A DNA stretch of 64,000 nucleotides from Cryptosporangium aurantiacum (GTDB lineage: Bacteria > Actinomycetota > Actinomycetes > Mycobacteriales > Cryptosporangiaceae): assembly GCF_900143005.1 (NCBI RefSeq), contig NZ_FRCS01000003.1, positions 124,001-188,000 of the forward strand, read 5' to 3'. Positions 33,925-41,589 of this stretch are shown here, one piece after another. The notes under the pieces are model-generated. The model was not told the origin of the DNA and made no database searches. It worked only from the letters and a program-made list of their open reading frames with translations. The first letter of the stretch is position 1, and the number at the start of each line of letters is the position of its first letter. Position numbers and translations under genes: made by a program.

Positions 33925-34766
33925 TGGGCCGGGACGCGCACAAGCGGATGCGCGATCCGCGCTTCCGGCGGCAGCAGGAACGCGAGACGTACGCCCCGCA
34001 CGTGCGGGCGGTGAACGAGTTCGTGGACGAGCTGCGGGCGGAGCCCGGCCGCGGCTGGGTGCCGTACATCGCGCCGTGGCACGGCGGTACCGAGGCGCGG
34101 GTCCTCTCGGTGCTGAGCGATCCCGGAAAGAAGACGCGTCGCAAGGGCGGGTCGGGCTTTCTCTGCATCGAGAACGACGACGAGTCCGCGAAGCGTCAGG
34201 CTGAGCTGTTCGCGAAGGTCGGTGTCTCACCGCGGGACATCACACCGTGGAATGCCTATCCCTGGTACATCGACGCGACGCCGACCTCGGAGCAACTCCT
34301 CCTGGGCATCCCTCCGCTGCTGCGGCTGATCGCGCTGATGCCCAACCTGCGTGTCGTGCTCCTTCAGGGCAACACCGCCCAGGACAGCTGGGATCGCTTG
34401 GTTACGCAGGAGCCGCGACTGGTGCGGGAGCGCGGGCTTGTTGTCGTGCCGACGTACCACCCCAGCCCGAAGGCGATGTGGCATCCGGATCCGGCGGAGC
34501 GTCAGCGCCGCGAGGAGGACCGGCGCGCGAAGTACGGCGAGGTGTCCGACGCACTCCGCACGGCCGGCGACGCGGTAGGCGGCCACGACGCAGCCGATGC
34601 CTCCGCCGAGGCAGAGGCGGGATGGACTCGCCTACGGCGGGTGCGCGACGCTGCCGCCGAGCGGCTGCGGGATGCGCCCGGCACGCTCACCAAGGCCGCC
34701 GTGCCGGCCGCAGGTGCTGCGATCGCGCTCGCAGCCGCCGCCCTCGTCCGTCGCGGACGACGCTGA
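33924..34766 (+). CDS. Uracil-DNA-glycosylase-superfamily protein with C-terminal membrane tail
   Basis: A 280-residue protein. The core (about 50-200) has VLSVLSDPGKKT, DITPWNAYPWYI, LRVVLLQGNTAQDSW and the motif YHPSPKAMWHP, which fit the UDG superfamily (nucleobase pocket and His-Pro-Ser loop). The region after residue 215 is not part of the fold: a charged helix, then a hydrophobic Ala-rich segment (about 258-275) and a basic end, suggesting tail anchoring or DNA contact. ATG 33924 overlaps the preceding stop. Whether it excises uracil is unproven. Confidence 0.78.
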   Translation: MGRDAHKRMRDPRFRRQQERETYAPHVRAVNEFVDELRAEPGRGWVPYIAPWHGGTEARVLSVLSDPGKKTRRKGGSGFLCIENDDESAKRQAELFAKVGVSPRDITPWNAYPWYIDATPTSEQLLLGIPPLLRLIALMPNLRVVLLQGNTAQDSWDRLVTQEPRLVRERGLVVVPTYHPSPKAMWHPDPAERQRREEDRRAKYGEVSDALRTAGDAVGGHDAADASAEAEAGWTRLRRVRDAAAERLRDAPGTLTKAAVPAAGAAIALAAAALVRRGRR

Positions 34767-34969
34767 GCTCGCCGGCGTAGCCGCTGCCCTGCCCTGCCCG
34801 TCGGCTACGGCCGCACGGACGTCACCGTGTACCCGCCAGGTAGTGCGCGGCGATGTCATCGCTGGTGGTGAGCCAGCTGTCCGGCTGAGCGGCGAGGTCC
34901 GCGGTACTCAGGAGTGCTCCACCCATCTGACAGCGAACCGACCGGCGCTGCACGGTGGAACATGGATGC

Positions 34970-35643
34970 ATGATCGGTGACCGTGGGGCGTTACTCCCAG
35001 CGAGATAGCCCGTTCCTATCCGTGCGACGACTTCGTGGTTTCGCCCACTCTGCAGGCGTGGCGGGGAGTGCAGGTCGAAGCGTCTGCCGCAGCGGTGTGG
35101 CCTTGGCTTGCCCAAGTGAGACTTGCGCCGTACTCCTACGACTGGATCGACAACCTCGGACGCCGCTCACCACGACGTCTGCTCGGTCTTCCCGAGCCCC
35201 GTGTTGGGGAAGCATTCACGACCGCCGGCGGACGAAAACGGGGCAGGATTCTCTCGGTTGACGCTGAGAGACAACTGACGGGCACGATCATGGGCGCCTT
35301 CATGTCCTACGTTCTCGTGCCCGAGTCGCCCGCAACGACGCGCCTGTTACTCAAGGTCGTCATAAAAACGACACCCGTTGCCGCGATCGGATTGTCCATT
35401 GGCGATCTGGTCATGGCTCGCAGGCAGTTGCTGAATCTGAAGCAACTCGCCGAGCGGCACCCTCACCCTCCTCGCGGCACTCCCGGTCGCGCGAGGCGCG
35501 GCGGTTTCGGTCGTGCACTAGCCTGTCGGCGACGATCCTCTGTGTACCGTCTGCGTTCTCTGTCCTGGGTATCCTCCGACGACCTGGGCCGCGATGTCCG
35601 AAGAAGCCGAGAAGGGTCCGATGGCTACCGAGACACCCACTGA
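34970..35643 (+). pseudogene. SRPBCC/START-like protein, frameshift near its start
   Basis: The main frame (open from 34981) reads WGVTPSEIARSYPCDDFV, AAAVWPWLAQVRLAPYSYDW, IDNLGRRSPRRLLGL and ends its fold near MARRQLLNLKQLAERH; it is a START-type hydrophobic-ligand-binding fold. No standard start codon precedes GTG 35035. An ATG at 34970 gives MIGDR in another frame, and one added base near 34984 would give the natural start MIGDRWGVT. The C-terminus also runs about 55 Arg-rich residues past the fold, into the next gene, so it may carry a second lesion. If translated from 35035 the product lacks its first strand. Confidence 0.6.
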
Positions 35644-36463
35644 CGGGGCGGCGGAGTTCATGTCCCGACCGATCGATCCTGACCGGAAATCTGTGCCGAT
35701 CGATACCGGGGTGCCACATCCTGCGCGGGTCATGGATTTCTGGCTCGGCGGGAAGGACAATTTCGCGGCGGACCGGGCGGTGGGCGAGCAGATCGTCGGC
35801 GGTGCGCCGATCCTGCCCATCGTCATGCGGGCCGAGCGACAGTTCCTCGGCCGCGCTGTCGGGTACCTGGCCGGCGTCGGCGAGGTACGGCAGTTCCTCG
35901 ACATCGGCACCGGAATCCCGACTGCGGGAAACACCCACGAGGTGGCGCAGGCGATCGCTCCCGACGCGAAGGTCGTTTACGTCGACAACGATCCCATCGT
36001 GCTGTCGCACGCGCGGGCGCTGTTGGTAGCGGCCTCGCCGGGAACGGTCGACTACATCGACGCCGACCTCCGCAACGTCCGTCAGGTGCTGGAGGGCGCC
36101 TCGGGTCTCTTGGACTTCAGCCGGCCGGTAGCGGTGACTCTGCTGGGGATTCTCGAGTTCATCGCCGACGACCAGGTCGCGGAGATCCTCGCGGTGATCA
36201 AGGAGGCTCTGTCGGTGGGAAGCTATCTGGCGGTCGCCAGCAGCGCCTCGGAGGGACCGTTGCCTGCGGCCGCGGAGCTGTGGAACAGCAGCGGCGCGAC
36301 TCCGATCACCCTGCGGACCGCCGCGCAGATCGGGGCATTCCTCGACGGCCTGGAGGTGGTTTCGCCGGGCGTGGTGCAACTCCCGCAGTGGCGGCCTGAC
36401 GCGTCGACCGAATATCTCGAGCTGGATGTGCCGCAGTACGGCGGACTGGCGCGCAAGACCTGA
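35621..36463 (+). CDS. SAM-dependent methyltransferase, DUF574 family
   Basis: A 280-residue member of the large actinobacterial DUF574 family. Landmarks: DTGVPHPARVMDFWLGGKDN (quoted part), FLDIGTGIPTAGNTHEVAQ (SAM site), VVYVDNDPIVLSHARALL and ILEFIADDQ. ATG 35621 is preceded by AGAAGGG; an earlier ATG at 35594 is weaker. Many genomes of this phylum carry dozens of copies; substrates are unknown. A structural DUF574 member binds SAM. Confidence 0.93.
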   Translation: MATETPTDGAAEFMSRPIDPDRKSVPIDTGVPHPARVMDFWLGGKDNFAADRAVGEQIVGGAPILPIVMRAERQFLGRAVGYLAGVGEVRQFLDIGTGIPTAGNTHEVAQAIAPDAKVVYVDNDPIVLSHARALLVAASPGTVDYIDADLRNVRQVLEGASGLLDFSRPVAVTLLGILEFIADDQVAEILAVIKEALSVGSYLAVASSASEGPLPAAAELWNSSGATPITLRTAAQIGAFLDGLEVVSPGVVQLPQWRPDASTEYLELDVPQYGGLARKT

Positions 36464-36492
36464 GCCGGTAGGCGGACCGCCTCGCCGTTTGA

Positions 36493-36540
36493 CTTGTCGC
36501 AAGCCTTGTCTCACCATAATGGGACAGGACTTGCGACAAG
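36493..36540 (+). promoter_or_regulatory. Paired operators around the promoter of the GntR operon
   Basis: CTTGTCGCAAG (36493-36503) and CTTGCGACAAG (36530-36540) are exact reverse complements and each is itself CTTG-N3-CAAG symmetric. Between them lies TGTC-N12-GACA and a CATAAT -10-like hexamer (36515-36520). YtrA-type GntR repressors typically bind such paired sites across their own promoter. The second site ends next to the ribosome-binding site. Confidence 0.7.
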
Positions 36541-36550
36541 GAGGCTCGTC

Positions 36551-37342
36551 ATGCCGGAGCGCTCTGCGCACCTCGAGATAGCCCGCCTCTGGTTGGCCGG
36601 GCGCGGCCTGACCGACGTCCCGCCGACACCGTGGCTCGCTGCGCGCCTGACGGTACGGCGACGAGCGCGCCTGGCCGCTTCCACCCTGGTGGCCCTGTTC
36701 CTCTGCGGGGTCGCACTCATCTACGTCACCGCCCTGCCGACCGGCGAACCCGCGGACGAACTCCGGTCCCTGCTGGTACTGATGGCGCTGGTGGTTGTGT
36801 TGGTGCTGGCACAAGCGCTACTGGACCGGTGGGTGCGGCACGTCGATCGGCAGGCCAGCGAACAATTGCCGCAGCGGGCGGCCCACACCATCCGGCCCGG
36901 CTGGCGCACGGTCCTCGGCCTGCCCCGGGCCGCGTTGCTGGTGACGACGTACATCGCCGCGACGACGCTAGCGATCGGTACCCTGATCGTGCGTGACTCG
37001 ACGGACCGGTACCCGCCGGTCATCCTGCTCATCGGGCTGTGCGGGGTCGCGATCGGCACGGTCATTCAGCTGCGCCACGTCCTCACGCACCCGGTCGTGG
37101 CCGACGACGAGGGTTCACTGGCCGCCGACCTCCACATGAGGGTCGAGGACGCCCGCGAACTCGCGATGCCGACGGCGGTGTGGTCGCTGCCGGTCGTGTC
37201 GGTGTTCAGCGCCGGGCTCGACCCGTGGAACACGGCCTGGCTCGTCTTCATCGTCCTGAGCATCATCGCGTTGCTCCTGATCACCGCGTGGACCGGGCGC
37301 AGCACGCTGGCGGCGGCCCGGCACGCCACCAGCGCCCGGTGA
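36551..37342 (+). CDS. Multi-pass membrane protein in a GntR operon
   Basis: A 263-residue integral membrane protein with about six helices. ATG 36551 follows AAGGAGG. Charged cytoplasmic N-terminus (ARLTVRRRARL), helices in two blocks, a soluble Asp/Glu-rich loop (VADDEGSLAADLHMRVED) before the last pair. DUF1648-like membrane proteins occupy this position beside YtrA-type regulators, but I see no firm family motif. Five bases separate it from the GntR gene. Confidence 0.82.
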   Translation: MPERSAHLEIARLWLAGRGLTDVPPTPWLAARLTVRRRARLAASTLVALFLCGVALIYVTALPTGEPADELRSLLVLMALVVVLVLAQALLDRWVRHVDRQASEQLPQRAAHTIRPGWRTVLGLPRAALLVTTYIAATTLAIGTLIVRDSTDRYPPVILLIGLCGVAIGTVIQLRHVLTHPVVADDEGSLAADLHMRVEDARELAMPTAVWSLPVVSVFSAGLDPWNTAWLVFIVLSIIALLLITAWTGRSTLAAARHATSAR

Positions 37343-37346
37343 ACGC

Positions 37347-37742
37347 ATGATCGTCATCGACTCGGCCTCCCCCGTCCCCCCGTTCGAGCAGCTCCGGGCC
37401 CAACTCGCCCGGCAGATCCAGGACCACACACTGGCCGTCGGCTCCCGGCTGCCGACCATCCGCCGCCTGGCCGCAGACCTCGGCCTGGCCGTCAACACCG
37501 TCGGCCGGGCCTACCGGGAGCTGGAAGAGGCCGGGCTGATCGAGACCCGGGGAGCGGCCGGCTCGTTCGTGTCCGCAGCCGGCGAGCAGTCCCGCGAACG
37601 AGCCCAGCAGGCCGCCGCTGAGTACGCCGCCGTCGTCGCCAGCATCGGCATCGACACCAACGAGGCGCTCCACATCGTCCGCGCGGCCCTGACCAAGGCC
37701 ACTGCGGTCGTCGCGGGACGTCAGCCGGCGAGCGAGGGGTAA
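37347..37742 (+). CDS. GntR-family regulator, YtrA subfamily
   Basis: A 131-residue regulator: N-terminal winged helix (PPFEQLRAQLARQIQDHTL, SRLPTIRRLAADLGLAVNTV, YRELEEAGLIETR) and a short helical C-terminal dimer domain, as usual for YtrA types. YtrA-type genes normally sit with ABC or membrane genes and repress their own operon in response to envelope stress. The operators at 36493-36540 are the likely targets. Confidence 0.93.
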   Translation: MIVIDSASPVPPFEQLRAQLARQIQDHTLAVGSRLPTIRRLAADLGLAVNTVGRAYRELEEAGLIETRGAAGSFVSAAGEQSRERAQQAAAEYAAVVASIGIDTNEALHIVRAALTKATAVVAGRQPASEG

Positions 37743-37760
37743 TCCGGGTAGACCCGCACG

Positions 37761-39230
37761 TCAGACCCCGACCGAGGGACGGGCTCCACCGCCGGAGGCC
37801 GGCTCCGCGCCGGTACCGGCGGCCGTTCCGGTCCCGACGGGCACGGCCGCCGGCTCCGCGTCGTCCTGCGGGGCCTCGGCGGCACGCGCGCGGTCGGCTG
37901 AGGTGTGTTCGACGTCGCTCGGAGCATCCATGTCCGCGACGGTGTCTCCCCGGAAGACGGCGCGGGCGCGCTCGTGGTCGAGCGTGCCGTCCCAGCGGGC
38001 GATGAACAGGGTGGCGACCGCGTTGCCGCAGAAGTTCACCAGCGCCCGGCACTCGGACATGAACTTGTCGATGCCGAAGACCAGCATGATCCCGGCTGCC
38101 GGAACCGTGCCGACCGAGGCCAGCGTCGCGGTCAGCGCGATGAAGCCACCACCAGCCACGCCCGCGGCTCCCTTGGAGGTCAGCAGCATCACCGCGAGCA
38201 GACCGATCTGCTCGCCCACCGACAGCTCGGTGTTCGTGGCCTGCGCGATGTAGAGCGAGGCGAGGGACAGGTAGATGGCCGCACCGTCGAGGTTGAACGA
38301 GTACCCGGTCGGCACGACGAGCCCGACCGTGGACTTCTCGACACCGGCGAACTCCATCTTGCGCATCAGCCCGGGCAGCGCCGGCTCGGCTGTGGAGGTG
38401 CCCAGGATGAGCAGCAGTTCCTCACGCAGGTAGCGCAGTAACTGGAAGAGGTTCAGGCGCAGGTAAAGCATCACGGCACCTAGCCCGACGAAGACGAACA
38501 GCGCCGAGGTGACGTAGAACAGCGCGATGAGTGAGCCGAGGCTGGTCAGGGTGTCCAGACCGTACTCACCGATCGCGTAGGCCATCGCCCCGAACGCACC
38601 GAGGGGCGCGAGCTTCATGATGTAGCCGAGGACCTTGAACACGATCGCGGTGAGTCGCTGCACGGCGTTGAGCACCGGTGCGCCGACCGGCCCCACGGCG
38701 TTGAGCGCGACGCCGAAGATCACCGCGATGAAGATGATCTGCAGGATCTGGCCCTCGACGAACGGGGCGGCGATGCTGTCCGGGAACACCCGCAGGATGA
38801 AGTCCCACCAGTGCTGCTCCTCACCGGCCTCGACCAGCTCGCCGACGTCGTCATTAGTCTCGAGTGTGGATGCGTCGGCGTTCACCCCGTCGCCGAGCCG
38901 GAAGAGGTTGATCGCAACCAGGCCGGTGATCATCGCGACGATCGTGCCGACCTGGAAGTACGTGAGGGCCTTGATGCCGGTCAGACCGACCTTCTTGAGG
39001 TCGGCGACGCTCGCGATGCCGCCCACGATGGTCAGGAACACCACCGGGCCGATGAGCATCTTCATCAGATCGACGAACGTCGTCCCGATCGGTTCCATTG
39101 CCTTGCCCACGGACGGCCAGACGGCGCCCACGAGAACACCTAGCACGATCGCGACCAGGACGTAGAAGTACAGCTGCCGGTACCAGCGCTTCGGCTTGAC
39201 CGGTGCGGTGTCCGTGTGCGGGATGTCCAT
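37761..39230 (-). CDS. dctA: C4-dicarboxylate:cation symporter DctA
   Basis: A 489-residue secondary transporter of the DAACS family. Landmarks: PIGTTFVDLMKMLIGPVVF, the hairpin serine-rich motif (GTSTAEPALPGLMRKME), PTGYSFNLDGAAIYLSLASL and FGIDKFMSECRALVNFCGNAVA. It imports succinate, fumarate, malate or related acids with protons or Na+. The C-terminus has an extra Ala/Gly/Pro-rich tail of about 50 residues, beyond the usual end. Divergent from the LysR gene; the tartrate/malate dehydrogenase behind it suggests uptake of its substrate. Confidence 0.92.
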   Translation of the reverse strand: MDIPHTDTAPVKPKRWYRQLYFYVLVAIVLGVLVGAVWPSVGKAMEPIGTTFVDLMKMLIGPVVFLTIVGGIASVADLKKVGLTGIKALTYFQVGTIVAMITGLVAINLFRLGDGVNADASTLETNDDVGELVEAGEEQHWWDFILRVFPDSIAAPFVEGQILQIIFIAVIFGVALNAVGPVGAPVLNAVQRLTAIVFKVLGYIMKLAPLGAFGAMAYAIGEYGLDTLTSLGSLIALFYVTSALFVFVGLGAVMLYLRLNLFQLLRYLREELLLILGTSTAEPALPGLMRKMEFAGVEKSTVGLVVPTGYSFNLDGAAIYLSLASLYIAQATNTELSVGEQIGLLAVMLLTSKGAAGVAGGGFIALTATLASVGTVPAAGIMLVFGIDKFMSECRALVNFCGNAVATLFIARWDGTLDHERARAVFRGDTVADMDAPSDVEHTSADRARAAEAPQDDAEPAAVPVGTGTAAGTGAEPASGGGARPSVGV

Positions 39231-39326
39231 GAGGCACCTTTGCTTCGTCGGAACAGGGGTGCGCAGCGAGCCGTGGTTCCTACCACACTGGGGCGCGGGA
39301 ACCCGGGGAGTCCAAGACGCGTTGGC

Positions 39327-39350
39327 TAGGCCACTAGTAGGCCTGGCCTA
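39327..39350. promoter_or_regulatory. LysR-type operator in the dctA-lysR gap
   Basis: TAGGCC-ACTAG-TAGGCCTGGCCTA. The second part (39338-39350) is an odd palindrome, TAGGCC-T-GGCCTA, and the first TAGGCC repeats one arm 11 bp before it. The same motif recurs before the dehydrogenase gene at 40269. Confidence 0.7.
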
Positions 39351-39371
39351 TCGATCCGCTGGAGGCGACGG

Positions 39372-40271
39372 GTGGACGCACGTCAACTCACGTACTTCCT
39401 GGCGATCGTCGAGCACCTGAACTTCAACCGCGCCGCCGAGCAGCTGCACATCGCCCAGCCCTCGCTCTCCCAGGCCATCCGGACGCTGGAGCACGAGCTC
39501 GGTGTCCCGCTGTTCCACCGGGTCGGACGGGGAATCGTGCTGAGCGACGCCGGCGAACAGCTCATCGAACCCGCGCGGCAGGTGATCCGCGACCTGGACA
39601 CCGCCAAGGCCGCCGTCCGGTCCACCCGGGGTTTACGGCGCGGCCGGGTAGAGCTCATCGCGATGCCCAGCCCCGGCATGGAGCCGCTCTCCACGATCAT
39701 CGCGCGTTTCACCGACGACTACCCCGGCATGACGCTCACCGTCGACGCCGCGTTCCGGCCGGAGGAGGTCGTGCACGCCGTCAAGGCCGGGAAGGCGGAG
39801 GTGGGGTTGCTGGGCGCCGCCTCGGCACCGCACACCCAAGGGCTAGAGGTGCTCCACGTCGAGGACCAGCCACTCGTCCTGATCTCCCCACCGGACCTCG
39901 CCCCGGGCACAGGGCCGATCCGGCGATCGGAGCTGGCCGGTATGCGCCTGATCGCGAGCAAGCGGGGCAGCCTGATGCGCCAGCTGGTCGACGACGTCCT
40001 CGCCAGTGGCGTCGAGGCCCAGGTCGTCGTCGAGGTGGAGCACCGGACGTCGATCCTGCCGATGGTGCTCTCCGGCGTCGGGCACGCGGTCATGCCCTCG
40101 TCCTGGACGCCGCTGGCCCGCCGGGCCGGCGCCTCGGTCCGGGCCATCCAGCCCGCATCCCTGCTCCGGATCTCCCTCGTCTCACGCAAGGGTCCTCTGA
40201 CCCCGGCCGCCCGCGCCTTTGTCGGCTGCGTCCACACCTACATCGACCGGGCCCGGCCCGGAGATCAGTAG
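39372..40271 (+). CDS. LysR-family regulator of the dicarboxylate module
   Basis: A 299-residue regulator with an N-terminal winged helix (MDARQLTYFLAIVEHLNFNRAAEQLHIAQPS, quoted part LTYFLAIVEHLNFNRAAEQL) and a periplasmic-binding-like effector domain. GTG 39372 follows GGAGG. Divergent from dctA and directly before the dehydrogenase gene; copies of one palindrome in front of both targets make it the likely activator of the pathway, with tartrate, malate or a related acid as coinducer (inference). Confidence 0.93.
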   Translation: MDARQLTYFLAIVEHLNFNRAAEQLHIAQPSLSQAIRTLEHELGVPLFHRVGRGIVLSDAGEQLIEPARQVIRDLDTAKAAVRSTRGLRRGRVELIAMPSPGMEPLSTIIARFTDDYPGMTLTVDAAFRPEEVVHAVKAGKAEVGLLGAASAPHTQGLEVLHVEDQPLVLISPPDLAPGTGPIRRSELAGMRLIASKRGSLMRQLVDDVLASGVEAQVVVEVEHRTSILPMVLSGVGHAVMPSSWTPLARRAGASVRAIQPASLLRISLVSRKGPLTPAARAFVGCVHTYIDRARPGDQ

Positions 40272-40282
40272 GCCTCGCCTAT
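40269..40282. promoter_or_regulatory. Second LysR-type operator
   Basis: TAGGCCTCGCCTAT overlaps the stop codon of the LysR gene and differs by one base from the palindrome at 39338-39350. It lies about 90 bp upstream of the dehydrogenase start. Confidence 0.65.
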
Positions 40283-40369
40283 TGGCGGCATCGGGCTTCG
40301 GTCTTGGACGCCACGCGTCACCCGCCGTTAACTCGGGACGACGACGCAGCACCGACGACGGAGGCCACC

Positions 40370-41455
40370 GTGACCGAGCAACCCCAGACCTTCCGGATCG
40401 CAGCCGTTCCCGCCGACGGAGTCGGTATCGAGGTCGTCGAGGCCGGACGAGCCGTCCTCGAAGCGATCGCCGGCGCCGCCTCTGGCCGCTTCGCCTTCGC
40501 GTGGCAGGACTTCCCGTGGGGCAGCGAGTACTACGCGAACCACGGCCGCATGATGGCCGAGGACGGCCTGGACCAGCTGAAGGACTTCGATGCGATCTAC
40601 TTCGGTGCGGTGGGGTGGCCGACGGTCCCCGACCACGTCAGCCTGTGGGGGCTGCGGCTGAAGATCTGCCAGTCGTTCGACCAGTGGGCGAACATCCGCC
40701 CGGTCGAGTTCCTCCCCGGCATCCAGAGCCCGCTGCGCAAGGCCGACACCACCGACCTCAACTGGGTCGTGGTGCGGGAAAACTCCGAGGGCGAGTACGC
40801 CGGATTCGGCGGCCGTAACTTCGCGGGACGCGGCCCTGGCGGTGAGGTCGCGGTGCAGTCCGCGGTCTTCACCGAGGCCGGCTGCGAGCGGATCATCCGG
40901 TTCGCATTCGACTTGGCCCGGGGCCGGGCCCACAAGAAGGTCTCCAGCGTCACGAAGAGCAACGCCCAGCAGTACGGCATGGTGCTCTGGGACGACGTCT
41001 TCGCCCGCGTCGCCACCGACTATCCCGACGTGGAGACCGAGAGCGTCCTGGTCGACGCCATGTCCGCGAAGTTCGTGCTGCGCCCGGAGGACCTGTCGGT
41101 CGTCGTCGCGTCCAACCTCAACGCCGACATCCTCTCCGACCTCGGCAGCGCCCTGGCCGGGAGCCTCGGCCTGGCGGCCAGCGCGAACCTCAACCCCGAG
41201 CGCCGCTTCCCGTCGATGTTCGAGCCGGTGCACGGGTCCGCACCGGACATCGCCGGCCAGGGCGTCTGCAACCCGGTCGGCGCGATCGGTAGCGCGGCCC
41301 TCATGCTGGATCACTTCGGCCTGCACGACGAGGCCAAGCGCGTCCACCGCGCGATCGAGGCCACTACCGGTAGCGGCATCCGCACCCGCGACGTCGGCGG
41401 TACCGCCACGACGCGTGAGGTCACCGCGGCGATCATCGACAACCTCGCGGGCTGA
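40370..41455 (+). CDS. Tartrate dehydrogenase / D-malate dehydrogenase (decarboxylating)
   Basis: A 361-residue NAD-dependent beta-decarboxylating dehydrogenase of the isocitrate/isopropylmalate family. Landmarks: RIAAVPADGVGIEVVEAG, FGAVGWPTVPDHVSLWGLRL (not the GGPKW of LeuB), the arginine triplet region IRPVEFLPG, VVRENSEGEYAGFGG, the metal site SNLNADILSDLGSALAGSLG and EPVHGSAPDIAGQG. GTG 40370 has CGGAGG nine bases before. With DctA and LysR it forms a complete module for growth on tartrate or malate. Confidence 0.92.
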   Translation: MTEQPQTFRIAAVPADGVGIEVVEAGRAVLEAIAGAASGRFAFAWQDFPWGSEYYANHGRMMAEDGLDQLKDFDAIYFGAVGWPTVPDHVSLWGLRLKICQSFDQWANIRPVEFLPGIQSPLRKADTTDLNWVVVRENSEGEYAGFGGRNFAGRGPGGEVAVQSAVFTEAGCERIIRFAFDLARGRAHKKVSSVTKSNAQQYGMVLWDDVFARVATDYPDVETESVLVDAMSAKFVLRPEDLSVVVASNLNADILSDLGSALAGSLGLAASANLNPERRFPSMFEPVHGSAPDIAGQGVCNPVGAIGSAALMLDHFGLHDEAKRVHRAIEATTGSGIRTRDVGGTATTREVTAAIIDNLAG

Positions 41456-41589
41456 CTCTCGTGACCAGGCCCGGCCCGAGACGCTTCTGGCGGTCGAGGC
41501 GATCACCGCAGAGGTAATCATGCGAGGGCCCCCGGCGGATGCGGCGCAGTCGGTGCAGGACGTCGTTGGTTCCGCGTCCGAAGTAGCCG

